This document shows positions 8,325 through 15,744 of a stretch of 64,000 nucleotides of DNA, piece by piece. The stretch's first letter is position 1. Each line of letters opens with the position of its first letter. The notes under the pieces are model-generated. The model did not search any database. It was not told the origin of the DNA and saw only the letters and a list, made by a program, of their open reading frames with translations. The DNA is taken from assembly GCF_041906005.1 (NCBI RefSeq), contig NZ_JAYRJY010000001.1:2356001-2420000 (forward strand). Direction: 5' to 3'. This DNA comes from Ferrovibrio sp041906005. GTDB lineage: Bacteria > Pseudomonadota > Alphaproteobacteria > Ferrovibrionales > Ferrovibrionaceae. The translations under genes were made by a program, and so were the position numbers.

Positions 8325-8978
8325 ATGAACACCACCTCGGGTATTCTGCGACGGCCGCCCAACGCTGATTCCGGCGCCGCCGGCTCTGCGGGGGAACGGC
8401 GCCGCTATTACGACCCGATCCTGAAGGTGAATGTCGTTCAGGTGTTCCAGGGTGACTTTTTCGTGTCAACGCGCGATGGCGAGATGCTGGCTACCGTGCT
8501 GGGCTCCTGCGTGGCGGCCTGTATCCGCGATCCGGTGGCCGCCGTGGGCGGGATGAATCACTTTCTGCTGCCCGACAAGGGCGGCGACAACAATCCGGAT
8601 TTGCCGTTCTCTGCATCCCTGCGCTACGGTAGTTATTCCATGGAGCAGTTGATCAACGGAATCCTGGCGGCCGGCGGTCGCCGCGAGCGGCTGGAAGTGA
8701 AAATCTTCGGTGGCGCCAATGTGCTGGCCGGCCTGCGCGGCATCGGCCACCAGAATGCCGATTTCATCGAACGCTACCTGAAGGCCGAAGGCTTCAAAGT
8801 CACGGCGGCCGACCTGCGTGGCAACCTGCCGCGCAAGGTGCAGTATTTTCCGTCCAGCGGCGTGGCCCGCGTCAAGCAGATCGAGGATGCCAGCGCCAAG
8901 ACGGTGTTCCAGCGCGAAACAGCCAAGAAGATTACTGCCGTGCAGACGCAGGCCGGCAGTATCGAGCTGTTCGACTGA
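8325..8978 (+). CDS. cheD: CheD chemoreceptor glutamine deamidase
   Basis: CheD deamidates specific glutamines on chemoreceptors and can bind CheY/CheC-type proteins. The 217-residue protein has a variable leader (1-30), then QGDFFVSTRDGEMLATVLGS with the catalytic Cys62 in LGSCVAACIRDP and the catalytic His79 in GGMNHFLLP. Downstream GGRRERLEVKIFGGANVL and GDLRG-type elements are typical of the family. The C-terminus carries an extra acidic-hydrophobic tail (AGSIELFD), like the tail of the CheZ-like protein in this window. It is separated from the rest of the che genes, on the opposite strand, and followed 25 bases later by a receiver-domain gene. Confidence 0.93.
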   Translation: MNTTSGILRRPPNADSGAAGSAGERRRYYDPILKVNVVQVFQGDFFVSTRDGEMLATVLGSCVAACIRDPVAAVGGMNHFLLPDKGGDNNPDLPFSASLRYGSYSMEQLINGILAAGGRRERLEVKIFGGANVLAGLRGIGHQNADFIERYLKAEGFKVTAADLRGNLPRKVQYFPSSGVARVKQIEDASAKTVFQRETAKKITAVQTQAGSIELFD

Positions 8979-9003
8979 GGTCGGCTGAAGGGCTTCCCGC
9001 GCA

Positions 9004-9555
9004 ATGGCATATAAACTCAATAACGTCGCAGTGCTTGTGGTCGACAGCAACCACAACCACATGCAGCTTATTAAGGAAGTTTTGCGACCGCTCGGTGTTA
9101 ACCGCATCGCGGAGTGCACCAACGCGAAGGATGCGATCACGTATCTCGAGACCAACGTCGTCGATATCATCTTCACCGAGTGGCACATGGACGGCGAGAT
9201 GGACGGTCTTGGCTTCGTCGAATGGGTGCGCAAGAACCCGGCATCGAAAAACGTCTTCGTGCCGATCGTCATGGTGACGGCGCAGTCGGAGGAATGGAAG
9301 GTGATGAAGGCGCGCGATGTCGGCGTCACCGAATTCCTGGTCAAGCCGTTCTCGGCCAAGACCATGGCGCGGCGCATTACGGTGGTGGTCGAGTATCCGC
9401 GCCAGTTCGTGCGCACCGATGATTTCTTCGGCCCCGATCGGCGCCGGCATAAGATATCGAACTACACCGGCGAAGAACGGCGCAAGGACATGCTGGACAA
9501 GGGCGACCAGCAGATGGACGAAGATGCCGTGCAGAGCCTGTTGAGCGAGCTGTAG
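9004..9555 (+). CDS. atypical response-regulator receiver protein (phospho-Asp replaced by Glu)
   Basis: Residues 5-130 form a receiver domain: NVAVLVVDSNHNHM, VVDIIFTEWHMDGEMDG, IVMVTAQ and EFLVKPFSAK. The Thr and Lys (K114) of the active site are kept. The phospho-acceptor position in the third strand is Glu59 rather than Asp, and the second residue of the usual DD pair is Ser15. The tail (about 135-183) is charged (GPDRRRHKI, GEERRKDML) and ends in DEDAVQSLLSEL. That ending resembles the short EIDALL-type helices by which motor and chemotaxis proteins bind CheY. It is probably co-transcribed with cheD. It may be a permanently active or phosphorylation-independent regulator (inference). Confidence 0.85.
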   Translation: MAYKLNNVAVLVVDSNHNHMQLIKEVLRPLGVNRIAECTNAKDAITYLETNVVDIIFTEWHMDGEMDGLGFVEWVRKNPASKNVFVPIVMVTAQSEEWKVMKARDVGVTEFLVKPFSAKTMARRITVVVEYPRQFVRTDDFFGPDRRRHKISNYTGEERRKDMLDKGDQQMDEDAVQSLLSEL

Positions 9556-9671
9556 ATCTGCGGTTTTCCCGGCCGTTCGCGGCCAGGCCCGTAATCACGA
9601 CTTGACGGCCCGGTGGGGCGGGCTCAAGATTCAAGCGTTGGATTTGCGATCTGGGAGGTGGCCGTTCCGGC

Positions 9672-10115
9672 ATGAGCGAGGTGATCACCTTGCAGCGATT
9701 TCGGCGTCCGGAGGCGGGGGAGGTCTTCTCCGCCGGTTCGGTCGCGAATGTCCCTGCCGATACCGTCATGGTCGTGCGGTCCACCGATCCCCGACCGTCC
9801 GATGCCCGCGCCGCCGAGAGCGCGGTTTTTTTTGATCGCCGCGAATTCAACCTCATTCTCAATCTCTATGCCCGCATGGTCGGACAGGGCGAATGGCGCG
9901 ACTATGCCATCGGCCATGACCGCGAGAGCTGCAGCTTCGCGGTGTTCCGCCGCACCGCCGATGGCGCGCTGTATCGTATCGTCAAGACGCCGAAGCTGGC
10001 GCGCAAGCAGGGCGCGTTCAGCATCGTCGCCCAGGGCGGGCGTATCGTGCGGCGCGGCCGCGATCTTGCCGTGATGCTGCGCTTTTTTGAACCCAAGCGC
10101 GAAGCCACGCTGTAA
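9672..10115 (+). CDS. DUF2794 family protein
   Basis: The 147-residue protein matches the alphaproteobacterial DUF2794 pattern. A variable leader is followed by FFDRREFNLILNLYARMVGQ, GEWRDYAIGHDRESCSFAVF, YRIVKTPKLARKQGAFSIVA and a C-terminal LAVMLRFFEP. The function of the family is unknown. It has no signal peptide or membrane segment. It stands alone, 116 bases after the receiver gene and convergent with the Lys-rich peptide gene. Confidence 0.85.
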   Translation: MSEVITLQRFRRPEAGEVFSAGSVANVPADTVMVVRSTDPRPSDARAAESAVFFDRREFNLILNLYARMVGQGEWRDYAIGHDRESCSFAVFRRTADGALYRIVKTPKLARKQGAFSIVAQGGRIVRRGRDLAVMLRFFEPKREATL

Positions 10116-10132
10116 CGGGCAGGCAAAGAAAA

Positions 10133-10158
10133 AGCCTCCATCCCGCAGGATGGAGGCT
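10133..10158 (-). terminator. rho-independent terminator for the Lys-rich peptide gene
   Basis: An 11-bp perfect stem (agcctccatcc / ggatggaggct) with a 4-base loop. On the minus strand it is followed by a T-rich run (TTTTCTTT). It lies 26 bases after the stop of the minus-strand Lys-rich gene and also faces the end of the DUF2794 gene. Confidence 0.85.
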
Positions 10159-10184
10159 CATCCGGAAATCCGTGGCAGTAGAGA

Positions 10185-10409
10185 TCAGGCCTTCTTGGTC
10201 TTCTTGGCGGGCTTGGCCGCCGTCTTCTTCGCAGGAGCCTTCTTCTTCTCAGCCGTCTGCTTCTTGGCGGTCTGCTTCTTGGCCGTCTGTTTCTTTGTGG
10301 ACTGCGAAGTCTGGGCTTCAGCAGCCGGGGCAAAAGCAGGGGCAACAGCGCCGGCCAGGAAGCCAGCCATCACGAAAGCGGCAGCGATCGTCTTCACGCG
10401 GGTCAACAT
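10185..10409 (-). CDS. small exported Lys/Ala-rich peptide
   Basis: The 74-residue product begins with a clear signal peptide (MLTRVKTIAAAFVMAGFLAG, cleavage likely after AEA near residue 31). The mature part is about 40 residues of low complexity, with three consecutive AKKQT-type units followed by KKAPAKKTAAKPAKK. It resembles the Lys/Ala/Pro tails of histone-H1-like and AlgP-like proteins, but those are cytoplasmic and this one appears exported. The start at 10409 is chosen for the signal peptide; an ATG five codons upstream is the alternative. It has its own terminator. The function is unknown; binding to anionic envelope polymers or DNA is possible (inference). Confidence 0.6.
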   Translation of the reverse strand: MLTRVKTIAAAFVMAGFLAGAVAPAFAPAAEAQTSQSTKKQTAKKQTAKKQTAEKKKAPAKKTAAKPAKKTKKA

Positions 10410-10560
10410 CGGGGTCCATCCCATGGTCTGTGCTGCATGCGGGTGGCCCGGTCGAAAACCGAATCGGGCGGCCCGCTGCATCGTCTGCATTCTCACTCCG
10501 CTCGAATCCCGCCGCAACGAGTGAATTTTTCCTGCGACACTTTTGTCGTTTACGAGATTT

Positions 10561-11877
10561 TTATATCTGCGCGAGCTGTGCCAGTTCGCGGCGGTGTTTG
10601 GCGACGCCGGGCCGGTCGGCCATGCGCTGTTCAAGATGGGGTCTCACCGTCGCGATCTCGCCGGCATGGGCGCCGGCGCGCAGCCAGAGCTGCCAGAACA
10701 GGTCGCGCTGGGCGTGACTGCCGCCGATCTGCTGCAGGCCATCCAGCGCCGGTTTCAGGCGATTGAAGGCCGTGCGCCAGTCCCCTTTGCCATAGGCCGC
10801 CACGCCTTCGGCCAGCGGCAGGCCGACCGTGTGCCAGATCCGGCCCATCAGGCGGCGGTCATCCTGGTGCGCCACATGATCGCGCAGGCTGGCCAGCAGG
10901 GTCGCGGCGGCGGCTTCGCGGCCGGCACAGGTCAGGCCCAGCAGGTAATGCGCGTCGAGGAACGGCTCGACATGCTCGGGGCCGCGCGCCGCGATGTAAT
11001 CGGCCACATCCTGCCAGCGGTTGCCGACATCCAGCCCGGCGAATTCCAGCCGCGCCAGCAGGGCCACGGCATTCACCTGGTCCTGGCTGTACTCCTTCCA
11101 CACGCCCCAGACATGATCGTCGTAGAGTTTCAGCGCCACTTCGGGCCGGTCGCTGTCGATGGCAAACAACGCCATATGCCACCAATTGTGGCTCAGCATG
11201 AAGGAATTGCGGTCGGCCCAGGTGTCGACCAGTCCGGCCATGAAGTCGAAACCTTCGGCGCAGCGGCCCTGGGTCTCCATCACATGGGCGATGGCGTGAT
11301 GCGCCCAGGGTTCGGCGCGTTTCATCTCGACGGCGCGCCGGCCGGCCGCTTCGGCCTCGCCCAGGCAGTTCATTTCTTCCAGCCCGAAGGCCAGCATGCC
11401 GTGCATTTCCGCGATATGCCGATGCACAGGCAGTGCGGCCTCGGCGATGTCCAGCATGCCGGCCAGGTCGCCGACATGGAACATGTGGAACTGCGTCATC
11501 TTCACGGCCGCCAGGTCCTGCGGCCAGCGCTGGGCGATGTCGCGGCATATGGCGATGGCGGTTTCGGCATCGCCGTCGACCCAGGCGGAAACCTGGGCAT
11601 GCCACAACCGCTCGCGTTCGGTGGCCTTGCCCAGATGTGGCTCGGCCTGACGCAGCCAGGGCCTTGCCTTGGTGATCGACGTCCCCGTCTGCAGGAACAT
11701 TTCCAGCGCCGCCGCCTTGGCCTGTGCCATCACGCAGGCCGGGTCGGCCTTTGCCGCGTCCCACACCGCGGCCGCCGTGGTGCCGTAGGTGATGAAACTG
11801 GTGTCGAATGTATCGAGGCCGGCGACGACCGCCGGATCGTCAGTGGCAACCTGAAGGGTCCAGCGGTCGGTGAGCAT
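10561..11877 (-). CDS. TPR protein of the TTC38 family
   Basis: The 438-residue protein is helical with TPR-like pairs throughout. Distinctive stretches are LFLQTGTSITKARPWL, AEMHGMLAFGLEEMNCLGEA, EPWAHHAIAHVMETQGR and SFMLSHNWWHMALFAID, which are shared with bacterial homologues of eukaryotic TTC38. The biochemical role of the family is not known. No signal peptide is seen. The start at 11877 (MLTDRWTL) lies 13 bases after the stop of the M81 peptidase gene on the same strand, so the two are very likely co-transcribed. Confidence 0.8.
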   Translation of the reverse strand: MLTDRWTLQVATDDPAVVAGLDTFDTSFITYGTTAAAVWDAAKADPACVMAQAKAAALEMFLQTGTSITKARPWLRQAEPHLGKATERERLWHAQVSAWVDGDAETAIAICRDIAQRWPQDLAAVKMTQFHMFHVGDLAGMLDIAEAALPVHRHIAEMHGMLAFGLEEMNCLGEAEAAGRRAVEMKRAEPWAHHAIAHVMETQGRCAEGFDFMAGLVDTWADRNSFMLSHNWWHMALFAIDSDRPEVALKLYDDHVWGVWKEYSQDQVNAVALLARLEFAGLDVGNRWQDVADYIAARGPEHVEPFLDAHYLLGLTCAGREAAAATLLASLRDHVAHQDDRRLMGRIWHTVGLPLAEGVAAYGKGDWRTAFNRLKPALDGLQQIGGSHAQRDLFWQLWLRAGAHAGEIATVRPHLEQRMADRPGVAKHRRELAQLAQI

Positions 11878-11890
11878 TATTTCGCCCCAC

Positions 11891-13384
11891 TCATTTCGCG
11901 GCGTCCTGCCAGTCGTTGATCTTGTCCAGCGGATAGATCGGCCGCCGCACATTCTTGTAGGGGATGATGCGGTTGTCGGAGGTGGTGACGCCTTCGCCAT
12001 CCAACGTGAAGGTGGCCTTGGCCAGGGGTGCGAAGCCCGCGCGGTAATGGATGCGCGACTTCAGCAGCAGGTAGCGCTTGTGCTCGGGTTCGATGCCGAC
12101 CGAGCGGAACACGCCGGTATCCCAGGGTTCGTGGTGCCGTGAGACAACGACGATCTGCATCCGGCCATTCACCTCCAGCACCGCCGTTGGTCCCATCATC
12201 ACCTTGTAGCCGTTATACATCGGCCCGCGCACGATCCATTCGCCGTCGGTGATGGTGCGCACGCGGCCGGTCAGCTTCAGCGGCTTGCCTTTCAGCTTCA
12301 GGGACGGCATCTCGCTCTTGCCGCCCAGCTCCAGCGTGACGGTGGCGCCGACGCCGGCCGCCTGCATGATCTGCACGGCCTCGGGGTCCCAGACGGCGCC
12401 GACGGCCACGTCTTCCAGGCCCTGCTTCAGCACTTCCTCGATCACCATCATCACGTCCTGCGTGCCGCCCGAGCCGCAATTGTCGGCATGATCGAGCAGG
12501 ATCACCGGGCCCTGGGTGATCTTCTTGGCCTTCGCCACCGTCTCGGCCAGGTCGCGATGCTGATAGATATGCAGGTCGCGCTTGTCCCATACCTTGGCGG
12601 CAATGGCATCGGCGGCAGCATCGGCCTGCCGCTGGTCATTGCCGATGGTGATCACCGTGGTGCCGGCATCGCGGATATCGGCCATGGCAAAGCCGCCGAA
12701 CACGCTGGCGGCCGGCAGGCCTTTCGCCTCCTCGTCGCGGCAGGCCTGGATCGCCGATTTCATCGGCTCGTCGTCGGTGCCCTGGCACAGGGTCTGCGAC
12801 AGCAGCGGCAACTGGCGCAGGGCCATCGCCGGTTTCGGCCGCTTGCCGGTGATGAACTCCATCACTGTCCGGCCGACCTGTTCGGCCACCACGTCCATGT
12901 CGACATGCGGATAGGTCTTGTAGCCGATCAGGCCGGTGCAGTTTTGCACCATCTTGGCCGTCAGGTTGCAATGCAGGTCCAGCGTCACGGCGATGGGCAG
13001 GTCGGGCGCGATCTGGCGGATGCGTTCCAGCAGGGTGCCTTCGCCATCCTCGGTGCCCTCGGCCACCATGGCGCCATGCAGGTCGAGCAGGCAGCCGTCG
13101 CAACCGGCCTTCACGGCCTCCAGGATCGGATCGCACAGGCGTTTGTAGGCGTCGGCGGTGACCAGGCCGCCCGGCATGGCCTCGGCGGCCATCGGCAGCA
13201 CCACCTCGGCGCCATATTCCCGCGCCAGCTTGAGATAGACCCCCAGCGGCATGTTGGTCTTGGCATAGGCGTCGATGGCGGCCTGCCCGGTATACATGCC
13301 CCAGGCCTCGAACCGCGCCCAGTCGGTGACGATCGGCGAGAAGGTGTTGGTCTCGTGCTTCATCATCGCGAGGACGAGCTTCAT
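11891..13384 (-). CDS. M81 family metallopeptidase (MlrC-like)
   Basis: The 497-residue protein starts MKLVLAMMKHETNTFSP, the typical N-terminus of the MlrC/M81 family, which includes the microcystinase-pathway enzyme MlrC. Probable metal ligands sit in KHETNTF, LLDLHGAMVAEG, TLDLHCNLT and LLDHADNCGSGG. The length agrees with the family (about 500). Such proteins are common in bacteria that never meet microcystin, so the natural substrate is probably another peptide or amide. The start at 13384 drops a 42-residue upstream extension without family features. Its operon partner is the TTC38-like gene. Confidence 0.88.
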   Translation of the reverse strand: MKLVLAMMKHETNTFSPIVTDWARFEAWGMYTGQAAIDAYAKTNMPLGVYLKLAREYGAEVVLPMAAEAMPGGLVTADAYKRLCDPILEAVKAGCDGCLLDLHGAMVAEGTEDGEGTLLERIRQIAPDLPIAVTLDLHCNLTAKMVQNCTGLIGYKTYPHVDMDVVAEQVGRTVMEFITGKRPKPAMALRQLPLLSQTLCQGTDDEPMKSAIQACRDEEAKGLPAASVFGGFAMADIRDAGTTVITIGNDQRQADAAADAIAAKVWDKRDLHIYQHRDLAETVAKAKKITQGPVILLDHADNCGSGGTQDVMMVIEEVLKQGLEDVAVGAVWDPEAVQIMQAAGVGATVTLELGGKSEMPSLKLKGKPLKLTGRVRTITDGEWIVRGPMYNGYKVMMGPTAVLEVNGRMQIVVVSRHHEPWDTGVFRSVGIEPEHKRYLLLKSRIHYRAGFAPLAKATFTLDGEGVTTSDNRIIPYKNVRRPIYPLDKINDWQDAAK

Positions 13385-13509
13385 GGGGCGGGGGATCCTT
13401 TTTCTGGGTAATTCGTAGGCAGACGAATGAAAGCTTAAAACCGCGCCACCGGCTTTGTCACGGGCTTTGTCAGGGGAAAAGCCGGGCCGGACGGCCGCCT
13501 CCCAAAGCA

Positions 13510-13541
13510 AAAGGCCCCGGCGGTTTCCCGCCGGGGCCTTT
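13510..13541 (-). terminator. rho-independent terminator after the Bax-inhibitor gene
   Basis: A 14-bp GC-rich stem (aaaggccccggcgg arms) with loop tttc. On the minus strand it is followed by TTTGC-TTT, 27 bases past the stop codon of the BI-1 family gene. Confidence 0.85.
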
Positions 13542-13567
13542 CGACTGCTTCTCGGGTGTTGAGCCGA

Positions 13568-14293
13568 TCAGTTGTTCCGCTGGCCGAACAGCTGCAGCAG
13601 GGCCATGAAGATGTTGAGGAAGTTCACGTAAAGCGAGGTGGCGCCGAAAATCGCCTGTTTGGTCTGGATATCGGCCGGGTCGCTCTCATAGAACTCCGAC
13701 TTGATCCGCTGGGTGTCGTAAGCGGTCAGGCCGGTGAAGACCAGCACCGTGATCGCCGAGATGGCGAATTGCAGCATGCTGGAGCCGAGGAACATGTTCA
13801 CCACGCTGGCGATGAGCAGGCCGATCACGCCCATGAACAGGAACGTGCCAAAGCCGGTCAGGTCGCGCTTGGTGGTGTAGCCATACAGGCTCATGGCACC
13901 AAACATCGCGGCGGTGATGAAGAAGATGCGCAGGATCGAGGTGCCGGTATAGACCATGAAGATGGTCGACAGCGACAGGCCCATCGTGGCGGTGAAAGCC
14001 CAGTACAGGCCCTGCACGGCGCCGGCCGACAGCTTGTTGGCGCCAAAGCTCATGACCAGCAGCAGGCCGAGCGGCGCGAGCATCACCACGAAAGCCAGAC
14101 CGCTGCCGAACAGGGTCTGCATCAGGGCCGGCGACTGCGAAACCAGCAGGGCGACGATGGCGCTGAGCGCCAGGCCGGAGCCCATGTAGTTGTAAACCCG
14201 CAGCATATAGGCGCGCAGCGCCTCGTCGATCGCCGGACGGTCGATCGTGGTGGCGCCGTAGCCATAGCGCGGCTGGTTGAACGGCGTCGACAT
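13568..14293 (-). CDS. Bax inhibitor-1 / YccA family inner-membrane protein
   Basis: The 241-residue protein has a short cytoplasmic leader (NQPRYGYGATTIDRPAIDEALRAYMLRVYNYM) and seven hydrophobic segments, for example LALSAIVALLVS, LAFVVMLAPLGLLLVMSFG, ALSTIFMVYTGTSILRIFF and LTGFGTFLFMGVIGLLIAS. The family signature FTGLTAYDTQRIK, containing the acidic residue linked to pH-dependent calcium leak, is near residue 190, and SLYVNFLNIFMALLQLFG closes the protein. Homologues such as YccA and YetJ act as ion-leak channels or modulate FtsH. It stands alone between two regulatory regions. Confidence 0.92.
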   Translation of the reverse strand: MSTPFNQPRYGYGATTIDRPAIDEALRAYMLRVYNYMGSGLALSAIVALLVSQSPALMQTLFGSGLAFVVMLAPLGLLLVMSFGANKLSAGAVQGLYWAFTATMGLSLSTIFMVYTGTSILRIFFITAAMFGAMSLYGYTTKRDLTGFGTFLFMGVIGLLIASVVNMFLGSSMLQFAISAITVLVFTGLTAYDTQRIKSEFYESDPADIQTKQAIFGATSLYVNFLNIFMALLQLFGQRNN

Positions 14294-14555
14294 GTGTAGG
14301 CCTCCTCAAGGGTTATGGTTGTGAACGTTAATATCGTTGGCGCGCGGTGGGAATTCAAGGGCAAACGATCCGATTGGCTCACGATTAAGTCATTCATCTG
14401 TCATGCTTTTGGGTATCTCCGTACCACAGGGCGGAAAAGGCCCGGCAATGGCCGGATTTGTGATTTTGCGCACTCGTCAGCGCACCGATTATCCCGTAGA
14501 ACCGCTGGGCCTCTTCCGGCGGAAAACCGCCTCAAACCATCATCCAGAGTCCCTG

Positions 14556-15743
14556 ATGACCATTCCCGGCCAGGCGCATTCGTTGTGGCGTCTCACGCTC
14601 ATTCTCGGTGCGCTCAGCGCCTTCACGCCGCTGGCGGTCGACATGTACCTGCCCGGCCTGCCGGCGCTGGAACGTGCCCTGGCCACCGATGCCGGCAAGG
14701 TGCAGCAGACGCTGTCGCTGTTTTTCCTGGGCCTTGCCATCGGGCAGCTTTTCTACGGCCCCCTGAGTGACCGTTTCGGCCGCCGCATGCCGCTGCTGGT
14801 CGGCAACCTGCTCTATGTTGCGGCCTCCACCGCCTGCGCGCTGGCGCCGAATATCGACAGCCTGATCGCCGCCCGTTTCCTGCAGGCCTTCGGGTCATGC
14901 GCCGGCCTGGTGATCTCGCGCGCCATGGTGCGCGACCTGTTTGAACCGCGCGAGGGCGCGCGGGTGATGTCGCTGCTGATGCTGGTGATGGGCGTGGCGC
15001 CAATCCTGGCGCCGCTCTTGGGCGGCTACGTGCTGGTCTGGTTCGGCTGGCCGGCGATTTTCTGGTTTCTCGCCGTCTTTGCGCTGCTGGCGCTGGTGGC
15101 GGCGCGACTGTGGCTGCCGGAAACCCGTAGCGCGACGCCGGAGCGCCGGCTCACGCTGGGCACGGCCCTGCGCGATTACGGCGCCCTGCTGATGCAGCGG
15201 CGTTTCATGGGCTACACGCTCAGCTCCAGCCTGGCGATGGCGGGCATGTTCGCCTACATCGCCGGTTCGCCCTTCGTGTTCATCGATCTCTATCATGTGC
15301 CGGCCGACACCTATGGCTGGATCTTCGGCATCAACGCTGTCGGCATCATCGGCTTCTCGCAGGTCAATCGCGCATTGCTGCGCCGCTTCACGCTGGACGA
15401 GGTGCTGATCGTCGGCATCGCCGCCACCGCGCTGGCCGGCCTGCTGCTGCTCGCCACGGCGGCATTGTCTTTCGGCGGGCTGATTGGCCTGTGGCTGCCG
15501 TTATTTGCCTATATCGCCAGTCTGGGCGCGGTGCTGCCCAATGCCGCGGCCAGCGCCATGGCGGGCGAGGCGCAGCGCGCCGGCACGGCCGCCGCCCTGA
15601 TGGGCACGCTGCAATTCCTGTCGGGTGCGATCACCAGCGCGCTGGTCGGCCTGCTGCATGACGGCACGGCGCTGCCGATGGCGATCGTCGTGGCGGTCTG
15701 CGGCCTGGGTGGTTTTGCCGCGCGCTGGCTGTTGGTGCGTTAG
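14556..15743 (+). CDS. Bcr/CflA family drug-resistance transporter (MFS)
   Basis: The 395-residue protein has 12 predicted membrane segments. The N-terminal signature LSAFTPLAVDMYLPGLPAL is characteristic of Bcr/CflA exporters (DHA1 family, proton antiport). MFS motif A is seen as GPLSDRFGRRMPLLVG, and motif C-like glycines appear in the fifth helix (LLMLVMGVAPILAPLLGG). The start at 14556 (MTIPGQAHS) is chosen because upstream in-frame sequence has no MFS character. It is convergent with the ybbP-like gene with only one base between them. Substrates cannot be told from sequence. Confidence 0.9.
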   Translation: MTIPGQAHSLWRLTLILGALSAFTPLAVDMYLPGLPALERALATDAGKVQQTLSLFFLGLAIGQLFYGPLSDRFGRRMPLLVGNLLYVAASTACALAPNIDSLIAARFLQAFGSCAGLVISRAMVRDLFEPREGARVMSLLMLVMGVAPILAPLLGGYVLVWFGWPAIFWFLAVFALLALVAARLWLPETRSATPERRLTLGTALRDYGALLMQRRFMGYTLSSSLAMAGMFAYIAGSPFVFIDLYHVPADTYGWIFGINAVGIIGFSQVNRALLRRFTLDEVLIVGIAATALAGLLLLATAALSFGGLIGLWLPLFAYIASLGAVLPNAAASAMAGEAQRAGTAAALMGTLQFLSGAITSALVGLLHDGTALPMAIVVAVCGLGGFAARWLLVR

Positions 15744-15744
15744 C

